Positions 52,553-63,166 of a stretch of DNA of 64,000 bases are shown piece after piece (the stretch's first letter is position 1; every line of letters starts with the position of its first letter). Source of the DNA: Brachionus rotundiformis (lineage: Eukaryota > Rotifera > Eurotatoria > Ploima > Brachionidae); contig JAESIW010000020.1 of the NCBI GenBank assembly GCA_016802295.1, forward strand, positions 728,031 to 792,030, given 5' to 3'. A model generated the notes under the pieces. The model was not told the DNA's origin. It searched no databases and was given only the letters and a program-made list of their open reading frames with translations. The translations under genes were made by a program, and so were the position numbers.

Positions 52553-52732
52553 TCTGGTAACAATAATAAAAAATAAATTAGTCAAATTACGTTTGATGTA
52601 ACATAAATTGAAAAATTAAATTTCATTGAATTTTCAGTGATGAAAAGTGATTAAATTCATAATGATTAATTATCTTTATTGGTTTTTCATTTATTTCAAG
52701 CAATATTTTTTTTATTTAAAATGAATTTAAAA
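50640..52732 (+). repeat. Arm 2 of a roughly 2.1-kb inverted segmental duplication
   Basis: Arm 1 is 38113-38735 plus 44831-46290 on the opposite strand, now split by the 6.1-kb retrotransposon. Arms share coding sequence and about 180 bases of 3' flank; similarity stops at about 52732 and 38113. The arms are about 4.3 kb apart. Confidence 0.93.
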
Positions 52733-52973
52733 ATAATAAAGACTTATATTTTATAATGATCTCAAATAATCTTATTATGATAACTAATATAAAATAAAAA
52801 TGATACCCAAAATAATACTCTTGATACCAATTAAAATTTTTTAATGTTATCAATTATAATTTATTAGGTAGAAAAAATAAAAAAATGATATCAAAAATTG
52901 ACAATTGATAGAAGTTTTAATTGAGTATTTTATAAATAAATGAAAAAGTCGTACGTCATATTATCAAAAAAAA

Positions 52974-53245
52974 ATGACAGAAAAATCAAAAAGTAATGAA
53001 TTTGCATATTCACAAAATATTAATCAAAAACACGCGGAGGATACAATGGAAGACGCGTATAACATAGAAAACCGAAAAGAAAAAGAGGGAAAAGCAAAAT
53101 ATATGAACAATACTGTTCATTTAATGATTTTGTTACAGCCGACAAAGCCCTCAAAGACGTTTTCGATGAACAAAAGTGTAGAAAAGGCAACATTAAATAT
53201 CGCGAAATCATTTTTAATAACACAATTTTTAAGTTCGTTCTGACC
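52974..53245 (+). pseudogene. Unidentified coding remnant
   Basis: The frame from MTEKSKSNEFAYSQN stays protein-like for about 45 codons. After about 53110 a second frame becomes the better one (FNDFVTADKALKDVFDEQKC and IKYREIIFNNTIFKFVLT, then stop at 53242), so a frameshift is likely. The family is unknown. It sits just before a pogo-type terminal sequence. Confidence 0.35.
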
Positions 53246-53274
53246 TGATTTGATTCTTGGTCTTTTTGATAAAA

Positions 53275-53610
53275 CACTCAACCCTCGTTTATCCGGCCTA
53301 ATTCGTAAAATATTTTTTTGCCGGATTGTCGAAACTGCCGAACTCTCGAAAGTCCGGCATTATGAAATAATCTAAATTTTGCCGGATTAAATAAAAAATA
53401 TTTGAAAAAGCTATAACTTAGCTTGTTCTTTTGACAAATCATCATGTGAACGAACGTCAGCTAACCATAAAATCAAACACTCTTCTTGAGTCATATTTGG
53501 ATAATCATGACGATAAAGAATAATTTGTCTTTTCTGTTCAACAGTCAATTCTTTTTTAGATCTTTTTTAAGTTGTTTTACTATTAACAAAGCCTAGCATT
53601 TTTAATTTTA
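53275..53610 (-). pseudogene. pogo/Tigger-type element fragment (CENP-B N-terminal HTH)
   Basis: The minus strand begins MLGFVNSKTT, meets a stop, and continues KRSKKELTVEQKRQIILYRH followed by DYPNMTQEECLILWLADV. That matches the first helix-turn-helix of CENP-B/Tigger transposases ('LTLEEKL.II'). The outer sequence 53278-53400 contains repeated ccggat/ccggca motifs (tttatccggcc, gccggattgtcg, gtccggcat, gccggatta), typical of Tigger/Jerky terminal repeats. The remainder of the transposase is missing. Confidence 0.6.
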
Positions 53611-54079
53611 TTTTGAAAACATTGAGAAACAAATAGAGAACAAAAAAAAAAGAGAATAAAAATTTTTTTGTCTTACGCATACAAAATAGTATATCCATAT
53701 CGACAGAGTCAAAATTACACTTTTTCTCGTGTGCTGCAATGCAAATTTGATGATGACATTTATATTGCTTAAGCCAAAAACAACAAGTACAAAATCTTAC
53801 ATCAAGTCATTTTCGTCGTTTTCCACGCAGTGAATCCTGTATTGAGTAATTTCAGCATTTGTAAATAGTGTCAAAAATTAAAAAAAAAGAGTTTTTTAAT
53901 TATTTTGTGGTCTTCTAAATCAAATAAGTGTCAACTTAATATAATAAGTGTTTTCTTATTTAGTTATGTGTTAATCTTTATTTTTATTATTTTAAAAATT
54001 GTATACATTTATTTAGTTAATGTGTTATCATTTTAAAAAATTGTGTAACCGATCAAAATAAATGTTATTACGCATGCCA
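53611..54079. other. Spacer
   Basis: AT-rich sequence with no recognised feature. Confidence 0.45.
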
Positions 54080-55260
54080 CACAATGGGAAAAAAGCTAAA
54101 ATGTAAGAAGAAAATGTACCTTTACTTACATCCAGATAGCCAACAACTGTTTACATATCAGACAACACTCACAATCATGATCACAATTTGGTAATCGAAA
54201 TTGACAGTGGAAGACTTTCTGATAAAGTAAAAAATGAAATAATCAGAATTTATGAGAATGAAACAAAATTGTTTAATCATCGACAAGCTTCATAACAAAG
54301 AAATGAAAGTAACAAATATTCAAATCAACAATCTTATTCTGCGATACAAAACATCAAGATATGGAGTAAGGAATATGAATTTAAATCATTTAATAGAATA
54401 TTGATCAAGTCATCTTGCTTGATCAGGGGGGCTGGGTAAGGTAAGGAACTGACTCATTTTTCCAAGCAGGTTTGACTGAAGTTAATCAAATGTGGGTGTT
54501 TTTGACAACAACTAGTTCGGTTAGCAATGGAAGCAAAACATCTATGTATTGATGCAAGATACAAACTAGTATGGCAAGGATTTCCAACTGTAATTATAGG
54601 AACAACAAACAAAATGAAAAAGCTTCACCCTTTTGGACTAATATTGTCTATACACGAAACAGAAGAATATTACGTTTTTAAATTTTTTGCTCTAAGTAAA
54701 GAACTAAAAGAACACTCCGATTTTGTTAAAAAACCAAATGCTCTGGTAGACGACATTCAATGACTATTACCAATCGGTTTTGAACTAGTTTTTAATTACG
54801 ATTATAAAAGAATTGTTTGTTGGACACACGTAATTAGAATCGTTGATTCACTCTTGAAAGGTTTACCTGTGAGTGAATTTCTCAATGGCTTAAAATCGTT
54901 GCGAAATTTGGTCAATCCGAATCGATAATCAAGATTCGAAAAAAAGTTCGTGTTCATGGCTTTTTGGAAGAAAAATTATAAGTGCAAGCATGTCATTGCA
55001 ATATCTTGTCAAAAAAGTTTTAGAATTGCTTCCAAAAGCAAAAGATGTCCTTATTGGTGAAATTCGTAGAAAAAGAAGGTCGGCTAAGGACCAGAAAGCT
55101 TACACGTTCAACTAGTTGTAACACAGAACAATCTGGAAGTAGAGGACGATAAAGATGAAGATTCGTTTATCATCGAATTCGATGCGGAACAAGATTCAAT
55201 CATGACAATCAACAATTAAGAATTAATCCTCCATACTTTGATTATTCAAACGGTGCCTAT
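54080..55260 (+). pseudogene. MULE (Mutator-like) transposase relic with FLYWCH finger
   Basis: At 54150-54290 the plus strand has VYISDNTHNHDHNLVIEIDS and LSDKVKNEIIRIYENETKLF, the H-x-H end of a FLYWCH finger and its following helix. At 54527-54763 the frame MEAKHLCIDARYKLVWQGFP with TVIIGTTNKMKKLHPFGLIL contains the MULE domain start ('lliDaTykl...yPllviGttD'). Blocks at 54770-54925 (FELVFNYDYKRIVCWTHVIR, LLKGLPVSEFLNGLKSL) and KCKHVIAIS at about 54980 (SWIM-like zinc site) follow in the proper order. Several stops and frameshifts separate them, so it is dead. Confidence 0.75.
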
Positions 55261-55315
55261 CTCTATATGCAACGCAGACAATCAAAAATTGACTCCATTG
55301 GAACATCAAAATACG

Positions 55316-55600
55316 GTATTGCACAAAAGTTTAGACATATACGTATTTTTATTTTAAACAAAATTATGTGTCAATTATTTACAGAATAGAAGGCTAATAA
55401 GGACATTTCTATTTTTTAATTTATTAATTAACATAATTAAAAATTAGATGTATATAATTAAGTATAAATGCAAAAAAAAACTAGTCAGAAAAAAAATATG
55501 ATTATATTAATTAAGAAAATAGTTATTAAATAACCAGAGAAAAAAAGTTGCACAAAAGTTTAGACGCATGCTAATTTTTAGTATTAAAAATGGCCACCTT
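55316..55600. repeat. Repeated Tc1-like terminal sequence
   Basis: gcacaaaagtttagac occurs at about 55321 and 55557 in the same orientation, followed by similar AT-rich bases. The string resembles terminal repeats of Tc1-like elements ('GCATAAAAGTTTAGACGCA'). No transposase is seen between the copies. Confidence 0.4.
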
Positions 55601-56275
55601 TTGCATCATCCGTTTTGGCATTGATTTAATTAATTTTTTCCTCATCAAGTACATTAAGCCATTCCTTCAGAAGAGTCGATAAGTGCTCGATTTATATCAA
55701 CTTTTTTTTTACCAATTTTTCATCAATGTGTATGAATATTTGCATCAATATTCTTATTGATTTTATTTAATTTGAATTTTTTAGGTAAGTTTAAAATCGA
55801 ATAATCATATATTTTAAATCAATTTTAAGGGCATAGTTATTTTTATTAAACACTAATTTTAATATTGTATTTATATCTAAAACAAAACTTCATAGTTTTA
55901 TGTCTTACGAATTAAACTTATAAATAAAAAACTTGTGCGTCTTAATTTTTGTGTAGTACCGTATATTACAAGAAACGAATGTTGATAAAAGTACAACACC
56001 AAAAGACGAAGAGGTAGACCACCAAAAGATAAAGCAACTTCTAACTCTTTAAACGAGATTTCATCAGTCTTGATTAATTCAACTATCAAAACTAGAAACG
56101 AATTTAACAACAAAAAACAAAAAAAGAAGCGAATCGGGGACTTAAGTTTTAACCATGGTGGAATGACAAAATGACTGAGCTCCACAATAAGGTTATAGAG
56201 AAATAAAGACTTCTCAAAAACTCAGGATTTTCCAATGAACTCGAAAAAGAACACAGAGACGCCAAATTCGAATTT
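55601..56275. other. Spacer with unidentified coding-like patch
   Basis: The plus-strand stretch at about 55990-56165 has an AT-hook-like TKRRRGRPPKDKATS and a Lys-rich tail, in a frame open for about 50 codons and ending in a stop after HGGMTK. Possibly part of a mobile element. The 95-codon minus frame over it is its shadow. Confidence 0.3.
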
Positions 56276-56279
56276 AGAT

Positions 56280-57414
56280 TAAGAAAACATTTGAAAATGT
56301 TGGCTGTTCCTGTTGAGATCTGTGTTGAAGTCGCCAAGTATTATTATCTTTATATTTTCTGCTTTTAATTCTTTTAAAGTCAGATTGAGTATAGCTAGGT
56401 CGCTAGCGTATTTGAGTTTGTTAATTGCTAGCTGTTTGATGGTCTTGTTTAGATTATTAAGTTTGTTAAATTTTCAAATCCAGTAGACTGTCGGATTTTA
56501 ATATCGGTTAAGCAAATTTATTTTTTAGTTCGTTGATCGCCGTTTTGTTTTCTTCTAATTGTTTTTTATCCCATTTATTTCATTTTTATTTGTTTTTATC
56601 TGACTATTGTGTTCGACTGATTTTACTTTAAGATTGTCTAGTCTCGTGTTTATTGTGTCTTTGAGTCACCTGATCCTCTAGTGATTAATGAACTTATATT
56701 TAAACCTACAAGTTCATTAATCAGGTTTGCAAGGCTATTTCTCTCGACTGAGCTGGTGCCATTTTGATTAAGGGTATTTAAAAGAACAGATGGTCGGGGT
56801 GTTTTAAGTATTTCATATTTACTCTTGATTAGTCTTTCGCCGATTAATAGGTCAATAACGTTTTTGTTCAAGCTCAACGTTTTCTAATTTAATATTTCGT
56901 AGAGTTCACTGTTGCAGCGGTTAGCCCCTCCGCAATTTATACACGAGTCAGTTTGATTCTTTCATTCGTTAAGGTTATGAGAAAAGGATCCACACTTTAG
57001 GTATCTTACCTTGTTTTTACATGATTTTTGCTTGTGATTAAGTTCACCACATCGGTTACAGATGCGAGCATGCATGATATTCGGTATTACGATGTGTTTT
57101 TTTGATGTTTCTTGAAGGTATATTCCATTTTTGTTGCCTTTTATAAAGTCTAACAATGTCTTGAAATTTGCCCTAAGTTTATTTGTTAGTGTATTTTCGT
57201 ACTGGTTTATTCTGGTGACATTTTTTAGTCCATATTCGGAATTTAGTTCACTTAAGTTTTTTGGTTCATTATTAAACTTGATCTCTTTATCTACATTGAG
57301 AACTATAATTGTTAGATCCAAGTTGTTGAAAGTATTATCAATAAGTTTAACTTTGACAAGAAGAAATTTTCTGGAATTTGTTGACCAAGCTTCTGAATTG
57401 GTTCGACTTTTCAA
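56280..57414 (-). pseudogene. Non-LTR element: ORF1 zinc-knuckle protein and endonuclease remnant
   Basis: The minus-strand frame 57414-56962 (150 codons) ends in zinc knuckles: CNRCGELNHKQKSC, then a degenerate LKCGSFSHNLNE. After one stop comes CINCGGANRCNSELYE. Three CCHC-type knuckles close ORF1 proteins of Jockey/CR1-like LINEs. Further along the element, at about 56385-56290, ELKAENIKIIILGDFNTDLN matches the GDFN motif of the APE-type endonuclease that begins ORF2. Stops interrupt both parts and RT is missing. A frame at 56877-56650 (MSLNKNVIDLLIGERL...) lies between them. Confidence 0.75.
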
Positions 57415-57864
57415 ACAAAATGAAAATTATCTGTTTGGCGAACTCATCGGGCAGTACAATAATCCTTTACCTGATCCCAACCAAAACAATAATGAGGTCA
57501 GGTAATTGTTTAATGAGATTGATAGAGAGATTCAAAGTGTTGTTGATGAAGAAATTAATTTTCCAAAAACTGAATCAGAATCAGAAACGAAATTGAAGTA
57601 CACGAGGAAGAAATTTAAGTTCAATCTGATATTTGAGTTATTGAAACTGTTTCTCAAACAATGGAAGCTACTATGTTTCAAATAAATAGAAATGTACAAT
57701 ATTAAGAATTGGAATCGGACGAAAATATTTATGAAGAAAATTCGGACCCAGTTAACTTTTTTAACATTCAGTTAGGAAACAATTCAGTACCTAGATATTC
57801 ATGCTTTACAATACAGGACAATAATAATATTTTAATAGAAAACTATTTTAAAGCTTTTGTTTAG
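57415..57864 (+). other. Decayed coding-like sequence, unidentified
   Basis: Plus-strand stretches such as FDQASELVRLFKQNENYL (from about 57375) and, in another frame, ELESDENIYEENSDPVNFFN at about 57710-57765 look like former coding sequence rich in Glu and Asn. No family is recognised. Confidence 0.3.
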
Positions 57865-59068
57865 CCAAATATGCATTTGCGGAAATAGTTATGGAAAATA
57901 TGGTAATTCTGATGCCTGCAATTGGACTTGTTCTGGAAATATTAACCAAATATGTGGCGGATACTGGGTCAGCAGTATATATAAATTTGAGAGTGAATTT
58001 AATTTTTATTTTCGTCTGAATTTTTATATTATTTTTAAATTTTCAGACACAACAGATAATTTTCAATCTTCAACAATTACAGATGTTTCTTTACAAACTC
58101 ATTTTAGTATCCAAAATAAAACATTTGTTGGTGGTAACTTTATGACTTACAATAATCATCTAAATATTTAAGAAGTAAAAGAGTTTTTAAAAAGTTAAAT
58201 GGCTATTTTGTCCAAATGAAACAAAAAGAGGAAGTACTGAATTATTGAAATTGAGCTATTCTGGAGAAAATCTTACCATTTTTATAAAAGAAAAAAATAA
58301 AAATAAAATCTTGCATAATGTGAGTGGAAATGGTTCCATTGATTTTACGCAAAACTTTCCACACATTGGTGAATATGTGATAGAGGCTTATGATTCAAAT
58401 TTTTTTGCTATTTCCAAATGTAATATTAATGTGAAACGAAAGGATGGTATCAATTCTCATAAAATAGAGAATTTCGAGTTTGGTTTAAAAGACGAAAGAG
58501 TCGTTTAGATCTTTTGGAAACAAAAAATGATTTGACCGATTGTCTAAAAAATTGTTCCAACAATGGAATATGCATATCTGGTGCAAACAGCACAATTAAA
58601 TGTTTATGTAATGAAAATTTTACTGGTGCGGATTGTGGCATAGATATGAGGGCATGCTCATCAAAACAATACTTAAATAATGGCAAATGCATTGAGAAAA
58701 ATACCACTTCGTTTGAGTGCAATTGTACTGAGAATTACCAAGGAAAACGATGCCAATTTTTGAGGAGGGATTTATGCTTAAATAAAACTTGCTCGTCGCA
58801 TGGATACTGTTATGTGGATGAAAAAGACAGCAAAGTAAAGTGCAAGTGCTTCAAGTACTACAGTGGAGACGAATGTGAAAAAGCGGCTAATGAAATCATT
58901 GAGATAAAAAAGACTGTCACTGCGGCAACAATTATTGCTTTGGTAGTGGTCTTTTTGACAATATTATTTTTCGTATTTTTAGATGTATCTGATTTATTTC
59001 ATAGGAAAAAGATTAAAAAAAAAAAGCAAAAGAAATACAGAATCTATAAGTTTATGTATGTAAACTAA
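57865..59068 (+). pseudogene. WSC/EGF-domain transmembrane protein gene, frame-broken
   Basis: An exon from 57865 (acceptor TTTGTTTAG) encodes most of a WSC domain: CICGNSYGKYGNSDACN, then CSGNINQICGGYWVSSIY. A 54-base intron (57993-58046) follows in phase. Then the frame stops at 58171, and a degenerate segment (NGYFVQMKQKEEVLNY) lies in another frame. A second open part at 58245-58508 (SYSGENLTIFIKEKNK, HIGEYVIEAYDS) shifts frame before a third part with three EGF-like domains (CSNNGICISG..CLCNENFTGADC; CNCTENYQGKRC; CSSHGYCYVD..CKCFKYYSGDEC). One TM helix (about 58920-58985) and a Lys-rich tail follow. WSC domains bind carbohydrate. At least two frameshifts without usable introns indicate a pseudogene or sequence errors; the EGF-TM part is still intact. 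Confidence 0.75.
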
Positions 59069-59276
59069 ATAGATAATAAATAGATAAAATTTATCTCAAA
59101 AATTAAAACTAACTAAAATTCACTATCAATTATCTTTAAAAAATGAAAATAACTTTTTTTTGGATAATAAATATTAAGACCATATTTTATTTAATTACCA
59201 ATGAGTTTATATCAATTATTCTTTTATCTTTTATCTAATATAATTTTTGAAAATACTTCATCATCAATTATTATTA

Positions 59277-60512
59277 GGTTGTTTAAGTTTTTTCGTTTTT
59301 TTCTAGAGTTTATTTATTTTTAAAAACTATAATAAAATATAATTAGTCACTAAAATAATTTCCTTCGCTAGAAATACACATCTCCCATCTTTCTGGCAGC
59401 ATTTTGATCCCTCGCTCGTAAAAGCTGGCTGGTTTTGAGGTGAAATATTGACTGATGTCTTTTTTGATTTCCTGAAGTCTGAGTATTTTTTTTCACCGAG
59501 AAAGTGCTGCATGGATCGGAACAAATGGTTATCTGAAGCAGCTAAGTCTGGTGAATAAGCTGCGTTAGATAAGACTTCCCAGCCTAGATTCTCTATCGTG
59601 TTCCGAGTCGTTTTTGCAACATGTGGTCTAGCGTTTTTCGATGTCTAGCTCTGTTGGGCCGTTTTGTTTTCAAAGCGCGACTCAAACGTATCAATTGTTG
59701 TGAATAAAGGTCTGCGGTTATCGTTTGCTTGGGTTGGAGTAGCTCATAATAGATTATACTCTTCTGATCCCACCAAACACAAAGCATGACATTTTTTCCA
59801 TGAATTTGGCGTTTCGGAGTAGGTAATGGCTCTTGATCAGGGTCGACCCATTGTTTTTTGTTGACCTGGTTATCGAAGTAGATCCACTTTTCATCTCCAG
59901 TTACGATTTTCCACAAAAACCTCTTTTTTTTCTGCTTAGACTAGAGAGAAACGCAAATGCTCAATCGTTACGCAATATTGATTTCTGAGAGTTTGTGTGG
60001 GACCCATTTACCGGCCTTTTGGATCTTTCCTAAGGCTTTTAATCTATTCCAAACGGTGCCATTTGTTACAGACATTTCTTTAGCCAGTCGACCGACTCGG
60101 GTCTTCCTCAAGCAGCTCTTGCAAATACGCGTCATCAGCTTCGGCGGTTCTCTCAACGCGTTCTTTGTCATTGTTGTCGAAATCTCCAGCTTTGAATCGA
60201 GCAAACCAATTTTGACAAGTGCGAACAGTCAGAGCGTCGTCGCCATATACCAAACAAATCGATTTGGTAGCCTCTGTCGCATTTTTTCCTTCGTTAAACT
60301 TGAATAACATGCAATGGCGGATATGCATTTTTTGTCATCCATTTTTATTTAGTTAAATATTTAAAAATTTAAAAAGCAAACATATAATCTTATATATCAT
60401 TTGAAAGAACAAGAGTTGCTCTTTCAAATGATGTACAACATTGCATAAAAAAATCTAATCTTTTATGAGATTTTTTCATTTAAAAATCGACGGAAAAACT
60501 TATTAAACAACC
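59277..60512 (-). mobile_element. mariner-family transposon, inactive
   Basis: A 1.24-kb element flanked by TA (59275-59276 and 60513-60514) with inverted ends ggttgtttaagttttttcg and cggaaaaacttattaaacaacc. These match typical mariner terminal repeats and length (about 1.3 kb). The transposase lies on the minus strand. A 17-base stem (60396-60412 with 60416-60432, one mismatch) sits between the 5' end and the transposase start. Confidence 0.92.
59340..60328 (-). pseudogene. mariner transposase with frameshifts
   Basis: Starting at MHIRHCMLFKFNEGKNATEA (about 60328), the coding parts are HTH with CQNWFARFKAGDFD, then LAKEMSVTNGTVWNRLKALG, then the mariner signature WVPHKLSE, then TGDEKWIYFDN (first Asp), then NARPHVAKTTRNTIENLGWE, and YSPDLAASDNHLFRSM (third Asp; 'SPDLAPSDYHLF'). 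They fall in different frames with at least three shifts. The second catalytic Asp of H-D-N-A-R-P-H is lost (HRKNARPH at about 59640). The protein cannot be active. Confidence 0.9.
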
Positions 60513-60514
60513 TA

Positions 60515-61069
60515 ATAGTATGTGATAATAGATTTATACTGAAAGAGGAATACAGGATTTACATTGAAATTTTGCCCCTAATTTAAATTTGAACCCAAAT
60601 TCACCTAAAAAAAATTTAGCCACAAAATAATTATATTTTTGAGCTTTTTTTGAAAATAAAATTGAAAAAAAAATTTAATAAATACATAATTTTAAAAATT
60701 GAATCAAAAGTTTTAATTAAATAGCGAAATAAACATAACATTATTAAATAAATTAAAATTTCAAACTAGTTGGTTAATCCTTAACACAATTTAAAAATTG
60801 GATTTAAGATAAATTCGAAAAAAACTCACTTACAATTTATTTTTTATTGCGTGCTTTTTATTATTCTTATAAAGTGATTAGTATTAAAATCTTAAAAAAA
60901 TTTATTTTTTATTTATAAAAATTTCTATTTGAAAAAAACTTCAAAGCTTAAAAATTAACTTTCTAAATTAAAGTTTTCTTTTTCTTTTTCTCTTAGACTT
61001 AAGCCAGATTTTTTTCTTCAGCTTTTCAAAGAAAAACTTAATAAATTAATTAAAATTTTATCTTTTTAG
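60515..61069. other. AT-rich spacer
   Basis: Nothing recognised. A pyrimidine-rich tract at about 60975-61015 leads to the TTTTTAG acceptor before the next frame. Confidence 0.45.
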
Positions 61070-61321
61070 ATGTCAGGCGGCTTTGACTTATTCATTAATG
61101 AAATGTGGACAACAAAAACAGGCAATGCTCCAACAAGCAGTGGTTCATCAAAAATATTAGCCTTGATATCAGCTGACACAAAACCTCTCACCTTAAAACC
61201 TTCTGGATACCAATTTGAGCCAATCAATCAAAATAAAATTGATAAAAATGAAAAAAATTTTGAATTTTTGATTGGTGACTCAGAACTAAAATCAAGTCTA
61301 TCATTTGATTTAAAGATATAA
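61070..61321 (+). CDS. Small unrecognised protein
   Basis: An 83-aa frame starting immediately after a strong acceptor-like TCTTTTTAG, so the ATG is the first triplet of an exon. The sequence (MSGGFDLFINEMWTTKTG, NAPTSSGSSKILALISADTK, PLTLKPSGYQFEPINQNKI) has normal complexity, no signal peptide and no membrane span. I do not recognise a domain. It could be a complete small protein or the first coding exon of a larger gene. A neighbouring hydrophobic frame (61372-61581) is T-rich and not convincing. Confidence 0.45.
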   Translation: MSGGFDLFINEMWTTKTGNAPTSSGSSKILALISADTKPLTLKPSGYQFEPINQNKIDKNEKNFEFLIGDSELKSSLSFDLKI

Positions 61322-62134
61322 GTCGCTTTTCAAAACGCTTTACGTTATTTGTCATTTTTTAGGGATAATTTTTGCACATTGTTTTTTTTTCTGACAGTTT
61401 TTTTTTAGCCAGTATTTTTGGTCACAGTTTTTTGTTGACAAGCTTTTCAAAAATTTTTTTGATAAAAGAAAGTGGCAACTATGCTGATTTGTACTTTTGT
61501 AATGTTTACATAATTGCGATTGTGGTTTTGATACAGTTCAGTTTTGTGCCAATGATTTTGTATGGAAACAGCACACTTTGACTAGTGGAACTTGCGATTG
61601 GCCTCTTAATAGAAAATTTCGAAAAGAGTTGAAAGCGAGAGCAAAAAAATGAAATTAATAAAAAACCGAGTTTTTTTTTACCACAGTATTTCTGGCTATA
61701 TTTTTTGGACACGCTCTTGTTATTTTTTGTGACCATGTAGCGAAATTTTAAATGTAGATTTAAATTAATTAATTTTTTTTAAACCAAATCAATAAATTTT
61801 TTTTTATAAAATTTTGCCTTTTTTTTTAAATTTTATTTGATTGTCAAATAATTAAATAAAAGAAAAAAATATATAAAAAAGTGTTGAGACATATGTTTTT
61901 AAAAATTTCAAAAAGTTTTCGAAACGAATTTAGCATTTGTTTTAAAAATAACTCAAGAGCATAGACCTGAAACTTATTACCTTACCTTAGCTTAGACTTT
62001 ATTTTTGAAATTTTAAAGACAAAGCAATCAAATTAATTCAATGGAGCAGGGTTCCGAAGTTATTTTTGAAAGAACAAATAGTTTATTTCGAAAAAAAAAT
62101 TTGATTTACTGTTTTGACTTAAAATTTAGGAAAA

Positions 62135-62554
62135 ATGCAGAAGGGAAGAATCATTAGAACTTCAAATTCGAGATCCATAGTGACATGGATTGAGAATGGC
62201 GTTACTCGTGCAAGAATTGTAAACAAAACTAAAATTATTCCATGCTACCATTGGTCATCGTGCTTTATTAGTAGTATGAAAATATTATATAATGGTTTGG
62301 TACAATTACCTTTGCTATTTTTGATGATTTTTGGTTTTTTGTGGGAAAAACTGTTAAGTCGAACTGCCATATTTACATATGGAATAATTTTTTATTTCAA
62401 TGGAATATTTTCAAACTATCTGGCTCTGGAAAATACAAGTAGGAAATGTGAAACATATAAAGAAATTTTCTCAGATTTATTACGATATTGGCTCCCAGAA
62501 TGTAAAAGTTATTCTGTTTGGACCGTAATTTTTTTTTCTTTACATTATCCTTAA
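62135..62554 (+). CDS. Small two-span membrane protein, unrecognised
   Basis: A 139-aa frame preceded by an AATTTAG acceptor-like site 5 bases before the ATG. The N-terminus is polar and basic (MQKGRIIRTSNSRSIVTWIE, NGVTRARIVNKTKI). Two hydrophobic spans follow at about residues 50-70 (LVQLPLLFLMIFGFLWEKLL) and 75-92 (IFTYGIIFYFNGIFSNYLAL), then a Cys-containing loop (SRKCETYKEIFSDLLRYWLPECKS). There is no match I can name. The composition before the spans argues for a real gene; the Phe-rich end is less certain. Confidence 0.5.
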   Translation: MQKGRIIRTSNSRSIVTWIENGVTRARIVNKTKIIPCYHWSSCFISSMKILYNGLVQLPLLFLMIFGFLWEKLLSRTAIFTYGIIFYFNGIFSNYLALENTSRKCETYKEIFSDLLRYWLPECKSYSVWTVIFFSLHYP

Positions 62555-63166
62555 ATAATTTTTTTTTAAATTTTTGGTCTGGTGTTATTTTTTTTTTTTG
62601 GTTTTTTCATTTTTTTTCGTTTTATTAAAAAAAATTAAATGCAAAGATCTTTTTAATTTTATATTTTTAAAGTTAAAAAATTTTTTGAAGAAAATTAATT
62701 TCTTTTGTTAAAATAAAATTCTATCAATTTTATTTTTATAGTTTTTATACTAAAAAAAAAAGGTTAGTCAGATAATACTCGCAATTAATTCACAAGAGAT
62801 CACCAGACGCTTGGCAATTTTTATCTCATTTAGGCTAATTGTTGTTTCACTTATTATTATATTATATTATATTTGTTACACTTGCTCATTATTTAATTTA
62901 AAGTTTTAAGTTCAATGAAATGAGAAAAATGCTAGACATTAACCAAGAAATATAGAGACACTTTTTTCCTCACCGTCTCTAATCAAACTCTTAATGTGAA
63001 TCTGCTTACAAATACTTTCCAAAAAATTTATATTTTATAAAAAAATAAAACAAAATTTTTTTGCATGTACATTTATTTGAATGACAAAATTTTGATCACA
63101 TTTTAAAATTTATATTAAAAAGTAATATATTTAAAATTTAGCCAAAGCTTGACTGCAAAGAATATT
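62555..63166. other. AT-rich spacer
   Basis: Long A and T tracts; no gene recognised. Confidence 0.5.

Noticed and set aside
61372..61581. 69-codon hydrophobic frame as a membrane protein.
   Set aside because: T-rich DNA reads as Phe/Leu/Ile in any frame; no start context or supporting composition.
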